Of a stretch of DNA of 64,000 nt, positions 44,233-52,480 are shown piece after piece. The stretch spans positions 2,170,001 to 2,234,000 of the forward strand of contig NZ_CP025086.1 in assembly GCF_004135935.1 (NCBI RefSeq). Reading direction: 5' to 3'. Under the pieces are notes generated by a model that had not been told where the DNA came from, made no database searches, and worked only from the letters and a program-made list of their open reading frames with translations. This DNA is from Methylovirgula ligni. GTDB taxonomy: Bacteria; Pseudomonadota; Alphaproteobacteria; Rhizobiales; Beijerinckiaceae. Made by a program: the position numbers and the translations under genes. The first letter of the stretch is position 1. Each line of letters begins with the position of its first letter.

Positions 44233-44994
44233 ATGCCACCGAAGCCGGTTACCGCAGCGCTTCTCGTCATCGGCGACGAAATTCTGAGCGGCCGGACCAA
44301 GGACAAGAATATCGGCTTCGCTGCCGATTTTCTGACCGAGCGCGGCATCGATCTGCGTGAGGTGCGCGTCGTGCCCGATGTGATCGATGAGATCGTCGCT
44401 GCGCTCAACACCCTGCGGCACCGCTATTCCTATGTCTTCACCACTGGCGGCATCGGTCCGACGCACGATGACGTGACGGCCGATGCGATCGGCGTTGCCT
44501 TCGGCGTGCCTGTCGCGGAAGATCCGCGCGCCATCGAATTGCTGCTGCAAAGAATCAAGCGCGAGGACCTCAATGCGGCGCGCCGGCGTATGGCGCGCGT
44601 GCCCGCCGGCGCCGAACTTGTCGAGAATTCCGTCTCCACCGCGCCGGGTTTCAGAATAGGCAATGTCATCGTCATGGCCGGTGTGCCGGTCATCATGCAG
44701 GCCATGCTCACCGCCGTCGCGCCGAGCCTCGAGACGGGGCCGCGCACGCTCGCCGTGAGCATCGCCGCCGGCAATATTCCGGAAGGCGCCTATGCTGCCG
44801 CGCTCGGCACCATCGCGGAGCATAATCCGGCGCTCTCGATCGGCTCCTATCCATCAGTCGTCGATGGTAAGTTCAACAACGAGATCGTCGTGCGCGGCAA
44901 GGATGCCGAAGGGGTCGCCGCCGCCGTCGCGGCGATCGAAGAGGTCATCGCCGAATTGCGCGCGACGGGCCGCGACAAATATACGATCACATGA
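44233..44994 (+). CDS. Molybdopterin-binding (MoaB/MogA/CinA-N type) protein
   Basis: The 253-residue product is a single MoCF-fold domain as in the N-terminus of Cin[22 protein letters not shown] near residue 10 and [20 protein letters not shown] near residue 70. The C-terminal tail of about 80 residues lacks the CinA nicotinamide-amidase domain. The family binds molybdopterin or nucleotides; placement after modBC favours a link to molybdenum cofactor, but this is inference. I chose ATG 44233 because GGAG lies nine bases upstream; ATG 44224 would be too close to it. The stop overlaps gpt (ATGA). Confidence 0.82.
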   Translation: MPPKPVTAALLVIGDEILSGRTKDKNIGFAADFLTERGIDLREVRVVPDVIDEIVAALNTLRHRYSYVFTTGGIGPTHDDVTADAIGVAFGVPVAEDPRAIELLLQRIKREDLNAARRRMARVPAGAELVENSVSTAPGFRIGNVIVMAGVPVIMQAMLTAVAPSLETGPRTLAVSIAAGNIPEGAYAAALGTIAEHNPALSIGSYPSVVDGKFNNEIVVRGKDAEGVAAAVAAIEEVIAELRATGRDKYTIT

Positions 44995-45485
44995 CCGATA
45001 GCCCGGAAAGAGCCTTTCACGTCTCCTGGGATCAGTTCCATCGGGATGCCCGCGCGCTGGCGTGGCGGCTCGCGGAGATGGCGCCGTTTTCAGCCGTGGT
45101 CGGCATCGCGCGGGGCGGCCTGGTGCCGGCCGCGATCGTCGCGCGCGAGCTCAATCTGCGGATTGTCGAGTCGATCTCGGTCGTCAGCTACGAGCATACG
45201 GCGCAACAGGGACCGCCGAAGATCGTCAAGCCCATCGTGCCCGAAATCGCAGTGGGGCGGGGCGTGGGCGTGCTCGTTGTCGATGATCTTGTCGATACCG
45301 GCGCCACCGTCCGCGTCGTGCGCGAGCTGTTACCCAAGGCGCATTTCGCGACGGTCTATGCCAAGCCGCTCGGGCGTCCGCATGTCGATACATTCATGAC
45401 CGAGGTTTCACAGGACACCTGGATTCATTTCCCCTGGGATCTGGGCCTCGCCTTCCAGGCGCCGATCGCGGCTACCAAGGGATAG
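44991..45485 (+). CDS. gpt: Xanthine (guanine) phosphoribosyltransferase
   Basis: Gpt salvages xanthine and guanine to their nucleotides using PRPP. The 164-residue product carries the PRPP-binding motif [20 protein letters not shown] near residue 93, [20 protein letters not shown] near residue 35 and the C-terminal substrate loop WIHFPWDLG, which matches E. coli Gpt. It overlaps the upstream molybdopterin-binding gene by four bases, so the pairing is translational rather than evidently metabolic. tRNA-Leu follows 39 bases later. Confidence 0.92.
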   Translation: MTDSPERAFHVSWDQFHRDARALAWRLAEMAPFSAVVGIARGGLVPAAIVARELNLRIVESISVVSYEHTAQQGPPKIVKPIVPEIAVGRGVGVLVVDDLVDTGATVRVVRELLPKAHFATVYAKPLGRPHVDTFMTEVSQDTWIHFPWDLGLAFQAPIAATKG

Positions 45486-45524
45486 CTTGTCTATCACGCG
45501 GCGCGGCTTTATGCCGGGTGTCAC

Positions 45525-45613
45525 GCGGGCGTGGCGGAATTGGTAGACGCAAAGGACTTAAAATCCTTCGGCTCGAAGGAGCCGTGCCGGTTCGACCCCG
45601 GCCGCCCGCACCA
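45525..45613 (+). tRNA. tRNA-Leu (TAA anticodon)
   Basis: A class II tRNA with encoded CCA (45611-45613). The acceptor stem GCGGGCG pairs with CGCCCGC, the discriminator is A, the anticodon loop CTTAAAA has TAA at 45559-45561 between AAGGA and TCCTT, and the long variable arm CGGCTCGAAGGAGCCG is present. The T arm is CCGG-TTCGACC-CCGG-like. All arms fold. Confidence 0.96.
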
Positions 45614-45630
45614 AAGTTTGATTTTCCCGC

Positions 45631-46119
45631 TTACTGATCCGTATCTTTGCTCAGGCCTTGCTCGGTGTGAAAGCCGATGTCGATCTGCCCTGCGTTCTCA
45701 AAGCCGAGCGTCGCGTGGATGATGTCCCCATCCTTGACCGGATGGTGGATATTCAGGAACGCCGCGTGATCGCCGCCGGGAGAGAGGTTCACCGTGGCGC
45801 CGGCGGGAATTTCGATTCCATTCTCCAGGACTTCCGTCCGCTGCGCGCCGTTCACCGTCTTCGTTTCGTGCAGTTCGCTCTTGTCAGAAATATCCGAATT
45901 GACCGAGATGAGCCGGTCCGGCACGCTGCCTTCGTTGATGATCGAGAGATAACCTGCGGCATTTTTCGCGCCCGGCACCGTCGGCCGGGTGAAGGCGCCT
46001 TCGATGAACAAGGTGCCGATGCTGACATTGGGGGAGTCCTCAGCGGCAACCGCCTTGGGCAGCACGAGTGTGGCGGTGAAGAGGGCCAGAAGGGCAGAGC
46101 CGGCGAGGGAAATTTTCAA
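45631..46119 (-). CDS. PCu(A)C-family periplasmic protein lacking Met ligands
   Basis: The 162-residue secreted protein (signal peptide MKISLAGSALLALFTATLVL, cleavage near AVAAE) has the cupredoxin-like DUF461/PCu(A)C fold: RPTVPGAKNAAGYLSI, ISDKSELHETKTVNG, GIEIPAGATVNLSPGGDHAAFL. The family copper motif is H(M)-x10-M-x21-H-x-M. Here both histidines stay (ELHE, GGDHA), but each Met is replaced, and the mature protein contains no Met at all. Extra histidines occur at the C-terminal end (NIHHP, IIHA, GFHT). It is therefore unlikely to bind Cu(I) in the standard way. It stands alone, with no sco or senC neighbour. Confidence 0.85.
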   Translation of the reverse strand: MKISLAGSALLALFTATLVLPKAVAAEDSPNVSIGTLFIEGAFTRPTVPGAKNAAGYLSIINEGSVPDRLISVNSDISDKSELHETKTVNGAQRTEVLENGIEIPAGATVNLSPGGDHAAFLNIHHPVKDGDIIHATLGFENAGQIDIGFHTEQGLSKDTDQ

Positions 46120-46271
46120 GTGTCGCTCCGTTTGTTTGGTCTTGCTCTTCGTAGGAACGAAGGTTTTGCGTTTTTCTCGTGGCGGACCGGGTGTACTCGA
46201 AATAGCGGCCCTTTGAATTGAAACGTCACGGTCTATTTTAGTCGCATTGGACCGGTTCGCAAACCGATGCT

Positions 46272-47201
46272 CTAGTCCTGAAGTTCGCGATAATAGCGCG
46301 AAATCCGCTCAAACCAATCGTGCCGTGCTTGCAGGTGCGCCATGCCGCGGCTTCGCTCGGGCAATTGCAGGGTCGCGATCAACTCTTCGACCTCGCGGCG
46401 GGCGGCAAGCTGCGAGGTGGAGAGGCTGTTGCTGCGCATCGCTTCCTCGATCGGATCGAGCGCCGTGAGCCCGATGGGGAAAAGCTCCCGGAAAATCACA
46501 CGGTCGTGAAGCCCGTTGGCCGGGCGGAACTTCAACTGCGAGGCGAGGCGCGACAGGCTCGCGGCGATCTGCTTGGCATTGTTCGATTGGGTCGAGGACA
46601 TGCGGTTGCGCACGATGATCCAGTCGATAATACCTTGATCAACCATTTTGCGCTTGCGCCGCGCTTCGAGCACGAGGTCGGCATATTGCGCGACCTGACC
46701 GCGTTGCGTGCGATCATGATGCACACGCGAGAACACATCGACGTCGATGAAAGAATCATTGACCGGCGAGACGAGCGTGTCGGCGAGAGAATGCGCCAGA
46801 CGCATCAGATAGGAATCGCTCGCCGGAGTATCGATGACTACGAATTCGTATTCGTGTTCGACTTCGGAAATCGCCGTTGCGAAAGCGCCGAACTCCCAGG
46901 TTTCGTTGTCGCGTACATTGTCCGAATTGCCGCGGTCGAGCGCGTGGTGTCGCGGCAGTTCGACATTCCACGGCGCATTCACCGCCCAGGAGGCGCGATT
47001 TTCAAAGAAGCGTGTCAATGTCTGCTGGCGCGTATCGAGATCGATGGTGGCGACGCGAAAGCCGGCCTTCAACAAAGCCACGCTGATATGGATCGACAGG
47101 GTCGACTTGCCGGTGCCGCCTTTTTCGTTAGCGACGACGATGACATGCGCGCTGCGCAAATCCGGCGGATCAATCTCGGGCATCGCGGCTCGCGCAGTCA
47201 T
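46272..47201 (-). CDS. mipZ: Division-plane positioning ATPase MipZ
   Basis: MipZ is a ParA/MinD-like ATPase that forms a bipolar gradient with ParB and keeps FtsZ rings away from the poles in alphaproteobacteria lacking MinCD. The 309-residue product has the deviant Walker A VANEKGGTGKSTLSIH near residue 24, DLDTRQQTLTRFFENR near 54, the Walker B-like FVVIDTPASDSYLMRLAH near 120 and LVSPVNDSFIDVDVF near 144. The C-terminal helix FERISRYYRELQD matches the family. It does not sit with ftsZ or parAB here. A 12-base palindrome lies 22 bases before its start. Confidence 0.94.
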   Translation of the reverse strand: MTARAAMPEIDPPDLRSAHVIVVANEKGGTGKSTLSIHISVALLKAGFRVATIDLDTRQQTLTRFFENRASWAVNAPWNVELPRHHALDRGNSDNVRDNETWEFGAFATAISEVEHEYEFVVIDTPASDSYLMRLAHSLADTLVSPVNDSFIDVDVFSRVHHDRTQRGQVAQYADLVLEARRKRKMVDQGIIDWIIVRNRMSSTQSNNAKQIAASLSRLASQLKFRPANGLHDRVIFRELFPIGLTALDPIEEAMRSNSLSTSQLAARREVEELIATLQLPERSRGMAHLQARHDWFERISRYYRELQD

Positions 47202-47222
47202 TTCCCAATCCGCATGACGTAA

Positions 47223-47234
47223 CGGACATGTCCG
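47223..47234. promoter_or_regulatory. Perfect 12-base palindrome upstream of mipZ
   Basis: CGGACATGTCCG at 47223-47234 is a perfect dyad ending 21 bases upstream of the mipZ start, in the short gap before the flavin monooxygenase. Its position is compatible with an operator or the 5' leader of mipZ mRNA. No known consensus was matched; it may be chance in GC-rich DNA. Confidence 0.35.
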
Positions 47235-47312
47235 ATCTTCTTGGTGTTGTGCAATGGCGGCGAAGGTCGCAATGCGGGGAAGAATGGCATGGCGGGGCGT
47301 GTTTGTCTCGGC

Positions 47313-48557
47313 TCATATGGGCGGATTCGCCTCTGCCATTCCGGTGTTCCACGCCGTCTTTGCGCCATAGAGCCAGTCATAGCGCCCGAGGAGCCGCGCC
47401 GGTCCGAGTGCACGCAGCGCGGCGTCGCGCACGCGCGAGGCTGGCCAGCGCAGATGATAGCGGCGCGCCTGCAGGCGCGATTCGCTTTGTACTCTCCCGG
47501 CGCGGGCCGTTCGTGCCGCGCTGTAAGCGGCAAGCGCAGCGGGAACATCGCGGCCGGGCACGAGCTGAGCGGCAAGGGCGGCCGCGTCCTCGATAGCTTG
47601 AGCGGCGCCCTGTGCGAGAAAGGGCACCATGGCATGCGCGGCATCTCCGAGCAGCGCGATGCGACCGTTGTTCCAATGAGCCGGTGTCCGCCGCTCGACC
47701 AGGGGCCAAAGGCGCCAATCGCCAGCGGCGGCGACGAGATCGCGCACCGGCGCCGCCCAGCGTGCAAATCGCGTCGCAATGAAAGCGGGATCGCCCGGCT
47801 GCGACCAGAGATCGGCCTTGTCGTCGAGCGGCCATACCGCATCGATGACCGCAACGACATTGATGACCGAGCCGCCGCGCAGCGGGTAATGCACGAGATG
47901 TGCGCCCGCGCCGAGCCATAAGGCGCTCTCCGGCGCGCGCAAGGCGGCGGCGACGCGGTCTGCCGGGACCAGAGCGCGCCAGGCGACATAATGCGCCAGC
48001 TTCGGCAGATCATCCGCCTTGCCCTGCAAAGCCGCGTTGCGCGCGCGCACGAAGGAGCGCACGCCATCGGCGCCGATCAGGCAGTCGGCCGAGAAGCTGA
48101 CGCGCATCGCGTCGCGTAAGGCAGCGACTGTTACGCCGTGCGATGTCTGATCGAAGCCGGCGAGAGCGGTCTGCGGATGAAAGGCGACGCCCGGCTCGGC
48201 AAGCGCCGCCTCGCGCAAGACACGGATGAGGTCGGCGCGATGCGCGTAGAGATACGGTGCCCCCCAGCGGCTTTCAGCATCGATCAAGGGCAGCCGTGCG
48301 AGCGTCGCGCCGTCGCGCGCACGGTGGATGTGAACCGCCTCGGGCGCGAGGCTGGCTTCGATCAGTTTCGGCAACAGACCGAGATCGCGCAGGATCGCAC
48401 TTGCGTTGGGAGAGATCTGCAATCCCGCGCCGATGTCCTCGTGGCCGTCGCGGCGCTCGATGAGCGTAATGCGCCAGCCGCGCCGCGCCAGAGCCAGTGC
48501 AGCCGTCAGGCCGCCGATCCCCGCCCCGGCGATGAGGGCATGCGGCGGTTCAGACAA
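47313..48557 (-). CDS. FAD-dependent monooxygenase (salicylate-hydroxylase/UbiH-like)
   Basis: This flavoprotein of about 414 residues belongs to the group A aromatic hydroxylase family. The FAD-binding GxGxxG is in ALIAGAGIGGLTAALALARRGW at the N-terminus, the DG motif is in ADCLIGADGVRSFVR near residue 160 and the GD motif is in IALLGDAAHAMVPFLAQGAAQAIEDA near residue 290. Substrate cannot be read from sequence; salicylate-like aromatics or a quinone precursor are possible. I placed the start at TTG 48557 so that it does not overlap the gene upstream; ATG 48599 is an alternative that would overlap it by 37 bases. It is 5 bases downstream of the zinc-finger gene and probably co-transcribed. 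Confidence 0.82.
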   Translation of the reverse strand: MSEPPHALIAGAGIGGLTAALALARRGWRITLIERRDGHEDIGAGLQISPNASAILRDLGLLPKLIEASLAPEAVHIHRARDGATLARLPLIDAESRWGAPYLYAHRADLIRVLREAALAEPGVAFHPQTALAGFDQTSHGVTVAALRDAMRVSFSADCLIGADGVRSFVRARNAALQGKADDLPKLAHYVAWRALVPADRVAAALRAPESALWLGAGAHLVHYPLRGGSVINVVAVIDAVWPLDDKADLWSQPGDPAFIATRFARWAAPVRDLVAAAGDWRLWPLVERRTPAHWNNGRIALLGDAAHAMVPFLAQGAAQAIEDAAALAAQLVPGRDVPAALAAYSAARTARAGRVQSESRLQARRYHLRWPASRVRDAALRALGPARLLGRYDWLYGAKTAWNTGMAEANPPI

Positions 48558-48562
48558 TGGCG

Positions 48563-48817
48563 TCAGGCTGCTGCCGCCTTCTCGACGGGGAAGGCGCATT
48601 CCGGCGGCTCGCAGGCGCCGGGTGCAAGGCTCGCGTCATGGACATAATGGGTCGAGCAATAGGGGCAGATCGCGTCGGAGGCATCGCCCATATCGATGAA
48701 AACATGCGGATGATCAAAGGGCGGCAGCGCGCCGGTGCACATGAATTCCCTGGCGCCGATGCGGATACGTGCCACGCCGGGCTGGTTGTGAAAATGCGGG
48801 GTGCCGTGGTTCGCCAT
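48563..48817 (-). CDS. zf-CHCC zinc-finger protein (NDUFS6-like)
   Basis: The 84-residue product contains the ligand set of the zf-CHCC family: His near residue 35 (DHPHVFIDMG), CPYCSTHYVHD near residue 51 and a C-terminal Pro/Cys stretch ACEPPECAFPV. In mitochondria the related NDUFS6 subunit of complex I binds zinc this way, and alphaproteobacteria keep short homologues. The start MANHGTPHFHNQPG has a normal position. It is co-directional with the flavin monooxygenase and lies 5 bases before its start. Confidence 0.85.
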   Translation of the reverse strand: MANHGTPHFHNQPGVARIRIGAREFMCTGALPPFDHPHVFIDMGDASDAICPYCSTHYVHDASLAPGACEPPECAFPVEKAAAA

Positions 48818-48983
48818 CGGAAAATTCCAATTCGCCCATGCTTGAATCGGTGCGTTGTGACCGGAAAGACATGCAACTTTTCCGGAACGCGCCCTAGCTC
48901 GCCCTGATTTATTCGAATAGAGGTGCGAGGTCTACAGGGCGGCCGGCCGGACTGGCCGTCCCGGCACTCTATCTTTGCGGCAG

Positions 48984-49751
48984 ATGCAGGAATTTTCGTC
49001 CCAGGGCGTGCGGATCGCCTATATCGACGCGCTGCCGGGAGGCGGCGAGAGTGGCCGCCCGGTTCTGCTCATCCACGGTTTTGCCTCAAACCATGCCGTC
49101 AACTGGGTTTTTCCCCAGTGGCTGAAGACGCTGAACGGCGCCGGCCGGCGTGTTGTGGCGTTCGACAACCGCGGCCATGGCCGCAGCCAGAAGCTCTACC
49201 GGCCAGGTGACTACGCGCTCGACCTGATGGCGGCGGACGCCCGCAATCTGCTCGATCACCTCGCCATTCCCTCGGCCGACATCATCGGCTATTCACTCGG
49301 CGCGCGGATTGCCACGGCCTTCGCGCTCGCTTATCCCGAGCGGGCGAACGCTTTCGTCTTCGGCGGCCTGGGCAGCAAGCTCTTCGAGACGGCGGGGCTC
49401 GGCGAGCCCATAGCCGAGGCGCTTGAGGCTCCCTCCGCCGCTGACTTGAGTGAGGGGCTCGGCAAGACCTTCCGGCTTTTCGCCGAAACGACCAAAGGCG
49501 ATCTGAAAGCCCTTGCGGCCTGCGCCCGCGGGGCGCGCCGGAAATTCACCCGCGCCGAACTCGCCGCGATTGTCGACCCGGTCCTCGTCGCCGCCGGCAC
49601 CAAAGACGATATTGCCGGCGATCCGCAGCCGCTCGCCGCGATTTTGCCCGCGGGGGAGGCGTTGGCGATCCCCGACCGCGACCACAACCGTAGTGTCGGC
49701 GATGCCGCGTTCAAGAAGGCCGCCGTAGCCTTCCTCGATCGCTGGTCCTAG
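48984..49751 (+). CDS. Alpha/beta-fold hydrolase, unknown substrate
   Basis: The 255-residue product has the alpha/beta hydrolase core. The oxyanion block is LLIHGFASNHAVNW near residue 30, strand beta-4 is VVAFDNRGHGRSQKL near residue 60 and the nucleophile elbow is IIGYSLGARIATAFAL near residue 103 (Ser). The acid would be in the VDPVLVAAGTKDDIAG region near 202 and the His in DRDHNRSVG near residue 232. No signal peptide is visible. Start ATG 48984 was preferred to TTG 48975 as giving MQEFSSQG. It stands alone before cysE; substrate unknown. Confidence 0.85.
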   Translation: MQEFSSQGVRIAYIDALPGGGESGRPVLLIHGFASNHAVNWVFPQWLKTLNGAGRRVVAFDNRGHGRSQKLYRPGDYALDLMAADARNLLDHLAIPSADIIGYSLGARIATAFALAYPERANAFVFGGLGSKLFETAGLGEPIAEALEAPSAADLSEGLGKTFRLFAETTKGDLKALAACARGARRKFTRAELAAIVDPVLVAAGTKDDIAGDPQPLAAILPAGEALAIPDRDHNRSVGDAAFKKAAVAFLDRWS

Positions 49752-49877
49752 ACGCAAACCCCGCTCTAACGCGATCTTGGACGAAAAGCCGGCCCGGAGC
49801 GGGGTTGCGGCGCGGGAAGCGGCTGCAAACCCTCGCAAAAGCGTGATAGAAGGGATAAATTTTTCTTGGAGGTTTGG

Positions 49878-50705
49878 GTGAGCTTGGCAAAAACGTCCTT
49901 GGCCAGCGCGAGTCGCGGGAGACCGGTCTTCACCCGCATCCGCCAAGAGGCGGAGAACCTGATCAGCCACGACCTGAGCATCGCCGCGCTCGTTACGCCG
50001 GCCGTGCTTGAGCAACCAAGCCTGGAGGCCGCGGTCATTTACCGCGTCGCCTCGCGGCTCGGCGATACCACGATCTCAATCGAGCAAATCCGCCGGACCT
50101 ATACCGATATCGTCGCCGACGATGCTTCGATTGGTGCCGCGTTCGAGGCCGATATTCTGGCTTTCCTCGATCGCGATCCAAGCTGCAAGCGGCTGATCGA
50201 GCCGCTGCTCTATTTCAAGGGCTTTCAGGCGCTCGCCACGCATCGGCTCGCACATGCGCTGTGGAATCAGGGCCGTTACGATTTCGGCCTCTATCTCCAA
50301 AGCCGTTCGTCCGAAGTCTTCCAGACCGACATTCATCCCGCCGCGAAAATCGGCAAGGGTATTTTCCTCGATCACGCGACGGGCCTTGTGGTCGGCTCCA
50401 CGGCGGTGATCGAAGATGACGTATCGTTGCTTCAAGACGTCACTTTGGGCGGCACCGGCAAGGAAGCCGGCGACAGGCATCCGAAAATCCGCCATGGTGT
50501 GCTGATCGGCGCCGGCGCCAAGGTCCTCGGCAATATCGAGGTCGGCCATTGCGCGCGGATCGCGACCGGCTCCGTGGTTCTCCATCCTGTGCCGCCAAAA
50601 ACGACGGTGGCGGGCGTGCCCGCGCAAGTCGTCGGCGATGCCGGCTGCGCCGAACCGGCGCGCTCGATGGATCAGATTCTGGCTGCGAAAATGGCGCGCG
50701 GATGA
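49878..50705 (+). CDS. cysE: Serine O-acetyltransferase CysE
   Basis: CysE acetylates serine with acetyl-CoA, the first step of cysteine synthesis. The 275-residue product has the N-terminal alpha-helical SATase domain (EAENLISHDLSIAALVTPAVL; FEADILAFLDRDPSCKRLIEP). A left-handed beta-helix follows, with hexapeptide repeats around AKIGKGIFLDHATGLVVGST and VTLGGTGKEAGDRHPKIRHG, the loop that binds CoA. GTG 49878 is the start because GGAGG ends five bases before it. The following DUF3126 gene is a frequent neighbour of cysE in this group. Confidence 0.93.
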   Translation: MSLAKTSLASASRGRPVFTRIRQEAENLISHDLSIAALVTPAVLEQPSLEAAVIYRVASRLGDTTISIEQIRRTYTDIVADDASIGAAFEADILAFLDRDPSCKRLIEPLLYFKGFQALATHRLAHALWNQGRYDFGLYLQSRSSEVFQTDIHPAAKIGKGIFLDHATGLVVGSTAVIEDDVSLLQDVTLGGTGKEAGDRHPKIRHGVLIGAGAKVLGNIEVGHCARIATGSVVLHPVPPKTTVAGVPAQVVGDAGCAEPARSMDQILAAKMARG

Positions 50706-50794
50706 GCCGGGCTTGCGGTGATTTCCAATTTCTGGCAATTGGCTCGCAGGTTGCGCTGCGGCGCACCAAACGCGCGGACCCGGAGAATTGATTT

Positions 50795-51190
50795 TTGGAT
50801 AAGGTCGAACTGCATAAGTTGCAGGGCTTTCTGCGCCAGGCTTTTGGCAATCAAAGCCTCAAGGTCGTCCCGGCGAAGCGCAATCCTGACGACGCCGAAG
50901 TTTATCTTGGCGAGCGCAGCATCGCCACGATCTCCGTCGACGACGAGGACGGCGATCGCTCCTTTGCACTAGAGTTGAAAATCCCGGTCGAACGCCCTGT
51001 TTTGCAAGACTATCTGCGCCGCTTGTTCGAGAACGACAAATTGCGCATCCTGCCGCGGCCAAAGAAAAACGACTCCGTCGAGCTTAACTCCGGCGACGAT
51101 TACCTCGGCGTCATCTCCCAGGACAATCCCAAGGGCAGCAGCTTCACGCTGCAGGTCGCGATTCTGGATTTCGATCTGGAAGATTTCTGA
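50795..51190 (+). CDS. DUF3126 protein with an internal tandem duplication
   Basis: The 131-residue product consists of two copies of a roughly 60-residue unit: LQGFLRQAFGN (9-19), LKVVP and VYLGE in the first, and LQDYLRRLFEN (70-80), LRILP and ELNSG in the second, 61 residues apart. DUF3126 is normally a single copy of about 70 residues whose RPKKNDS and DDEDGDRS features appear here in separate halves (residues 88-94 and 49-56). No enzymatic motif is seen. Start TTG 50795 has GGAG nine bases upstream. It follows cysE by 89 bases. Confidence 0.85.
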   Translation: MDKVELHKLQGFLRQAFGNQSLKVVPAKRNPDDAEVYLGERSIATISVDDEDGDRSFALELKIPVERPVLQDYLRRLFENDKLRILPRPKKNDSVELNSGDDYLGVISQDNPKGSSFTLQVAILDFDLEDF

Positions 51191-51230
51191 CGCAGCATCT
51201 CCAATTCGCCTGGTTGGCGAGGAATAGATA

Positions 51231-51779
51231 ATGCCGCTCTATGCGCTCGACGAAGTATCGCCGCGGCTTGCTGCTGGCGTCTGGATCGCGCCCGATGCGC
51301 AAGTAATCGGCCATGTCCTGATCGGCATCGACACCTCGATCTGGTTTGGCGCCGTGCTGCGTGGCGACAATGAGAAGATCAGCATCGGCGCCCGCACGAA
51401 TATTCAGGATGGCGCCATCCTCCACACCGATCTTGGCTATCCGCTCGAAGTGGGGGAGGGCTGCACCATCGGCCATCGGGCGATTCTGCACGGTTGCCTC
51501 ATCGGCGCCAATACCCTGATCGGTATGGGCGCGACCGTTCTCAACGGCGCCAATGTCGGCCGCAATTGCCTCGTCGGCGCCAATTCCCTGTTGTCCGAAG
51601 GCAAAGCCTACCCCGACAATTCGCTGATCGTCGGCGCGCCGGCGCGTGTGGTGCGCGAACTGACGGAGTCCGAGATCGGCAAATTGCGCGAAAGCGCCGC
51701 GGGCTATATCGCCAATGCGCGGCGCTACGGACGCAGCCTGGTGCCGGCTCGCGAAGAGCGGCAGTCCATCAAAGCTTGA
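51231..51779 (+). CDS. Gamma-carbonic anhydrase family protein
   Basis: The 182-residue left-handed beta-helix protein has hexapeptide repeats throughout: APDAQVIGHVLIGIDTSIWFGA, IGARTNIQDGAILHTD, IGHRAILHGCLIG. The metal-site histidines of gamma-CA relatives are seen in ILHTD (near residue 65) and IGHRAILHG (near 84 and 89). Many bacterial members of this family are structural or acyltransferase-like and lack measurable carbonic anhydrase activity, so the catalytic role is not certain. The 3' end overlaps the convergent PilZ gene by 11 bases. Confidence 0.88.
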   Translation: MPLYALDEVSPRLAAGVWIAPDAQVIGHVLIGIDTSIWFGAVLRGDNEKISIGARTNIQDGAILHTDLGYPLEVGEGCTIGHRAILHGCLIGANTLIGMGATVLNGANVGRNCLVGANSLLSEGKAYPDNSLIVGAPARVVRELTESEIGKLRESAAGYIANARRYGRSLVPAREERQSIKA

Positions 51780-52374
51780 TGTTCTCGTCGAATCTTTCGA
51801 TGGGAATCAACTTGTCGAAACGCACGGCAAGGCCACCCTCGAAATGGCGTACGACCTCGCTGTCCGTCTGGCCGAGCTTGAGTTTGGTGCCTAGGGCGGG
51901 TTTTGCCGTGGTCGCAACCGCAGCGCCAGAAATCGAAACGTCGATCAATTGCACGATATGCTCATGATCGCCATCGATCCGCAGAATCGAACGCAGGCGC
52001 AGCGGAATGATGCGCTCATGGCTGCGATTTTCCGCGCCGCCCAGCGCATCCCGGTTGAGAAGCCAGGTAAGCTGATTGGCGATCTTTTCCCGCTTGGAGA
52101 GCGGCATCGTCATCTGGATCGCGAAGCCGCGCTCCGTGTGGCGGGCGATTCTGCCTTCGACGCGGCCGAGCTGATCGAGATAGATGACGACTCGTTCGCC
52201 GATGTCGCCGCGGACCGGCGCATCGATCGCAAGACCGCCCGGCGACATGTTAACGGTCTGGCAGGGGAATTCGCGCCGGTCGGCGAGCATGTAACGGCCA
52301 AGCAACTTCACATCGACGCGCATGTGGCGTCGCCGTTCGACAGATTTAAGCTGTAACTTGAGCTTGGCTGCCAT
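51769..52374 (-). CDS. PilZ-domain protein, apparently with two PilZ-like units
   Basis: The 201-residue product starts with an RxxxR element in ERRRHMRVDVKLLGRYM (residues 14-30) followed by VNMSPGGLAIDAP, as in PilZ domains that bind cyclic di-GMP, with Asn replacing the usual Asp in D/NxSxxG. A second, weaker PilZ-like unit begins HERIIPLRLRSILRI near residue 118 and has LIDVSISGAAVATT near residue 143 with the canonical DxSxxG. No other effector domain is present. It is the downstream member of a leftward pair with a PAS protein. The binding capacity of either unit is unproven. Confidence 0.8.
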   Translation of the reverse strand: MAAKLKLQLKSVERRRHMRVDVKLLGRYMLADRREFPCQTVNMSPGGLAIDAPVRGDIGERVVIYLDQLGRVEGRIARHTERGFAIQMTMPLSKREKIANQLTWLLNRDALGGAENRSHERIIPLRLRSILRIDGDHEHIVQLIDVSISGAAVATTAKPALGTKLKLGQTDSEVVRHFEGGLAVRFDKLIPIERFDENIKL

Positions 52375-52480
52375 CTCTAAACCTCGCTCCCGGGGTACGA
52401 GAGGCAGTTCAGCATCGGGGGCAGCGGGTTAACGTCGCCTTATCTTCAAACCAAGAAAACTGGGGTAACAGGGGAAATCG

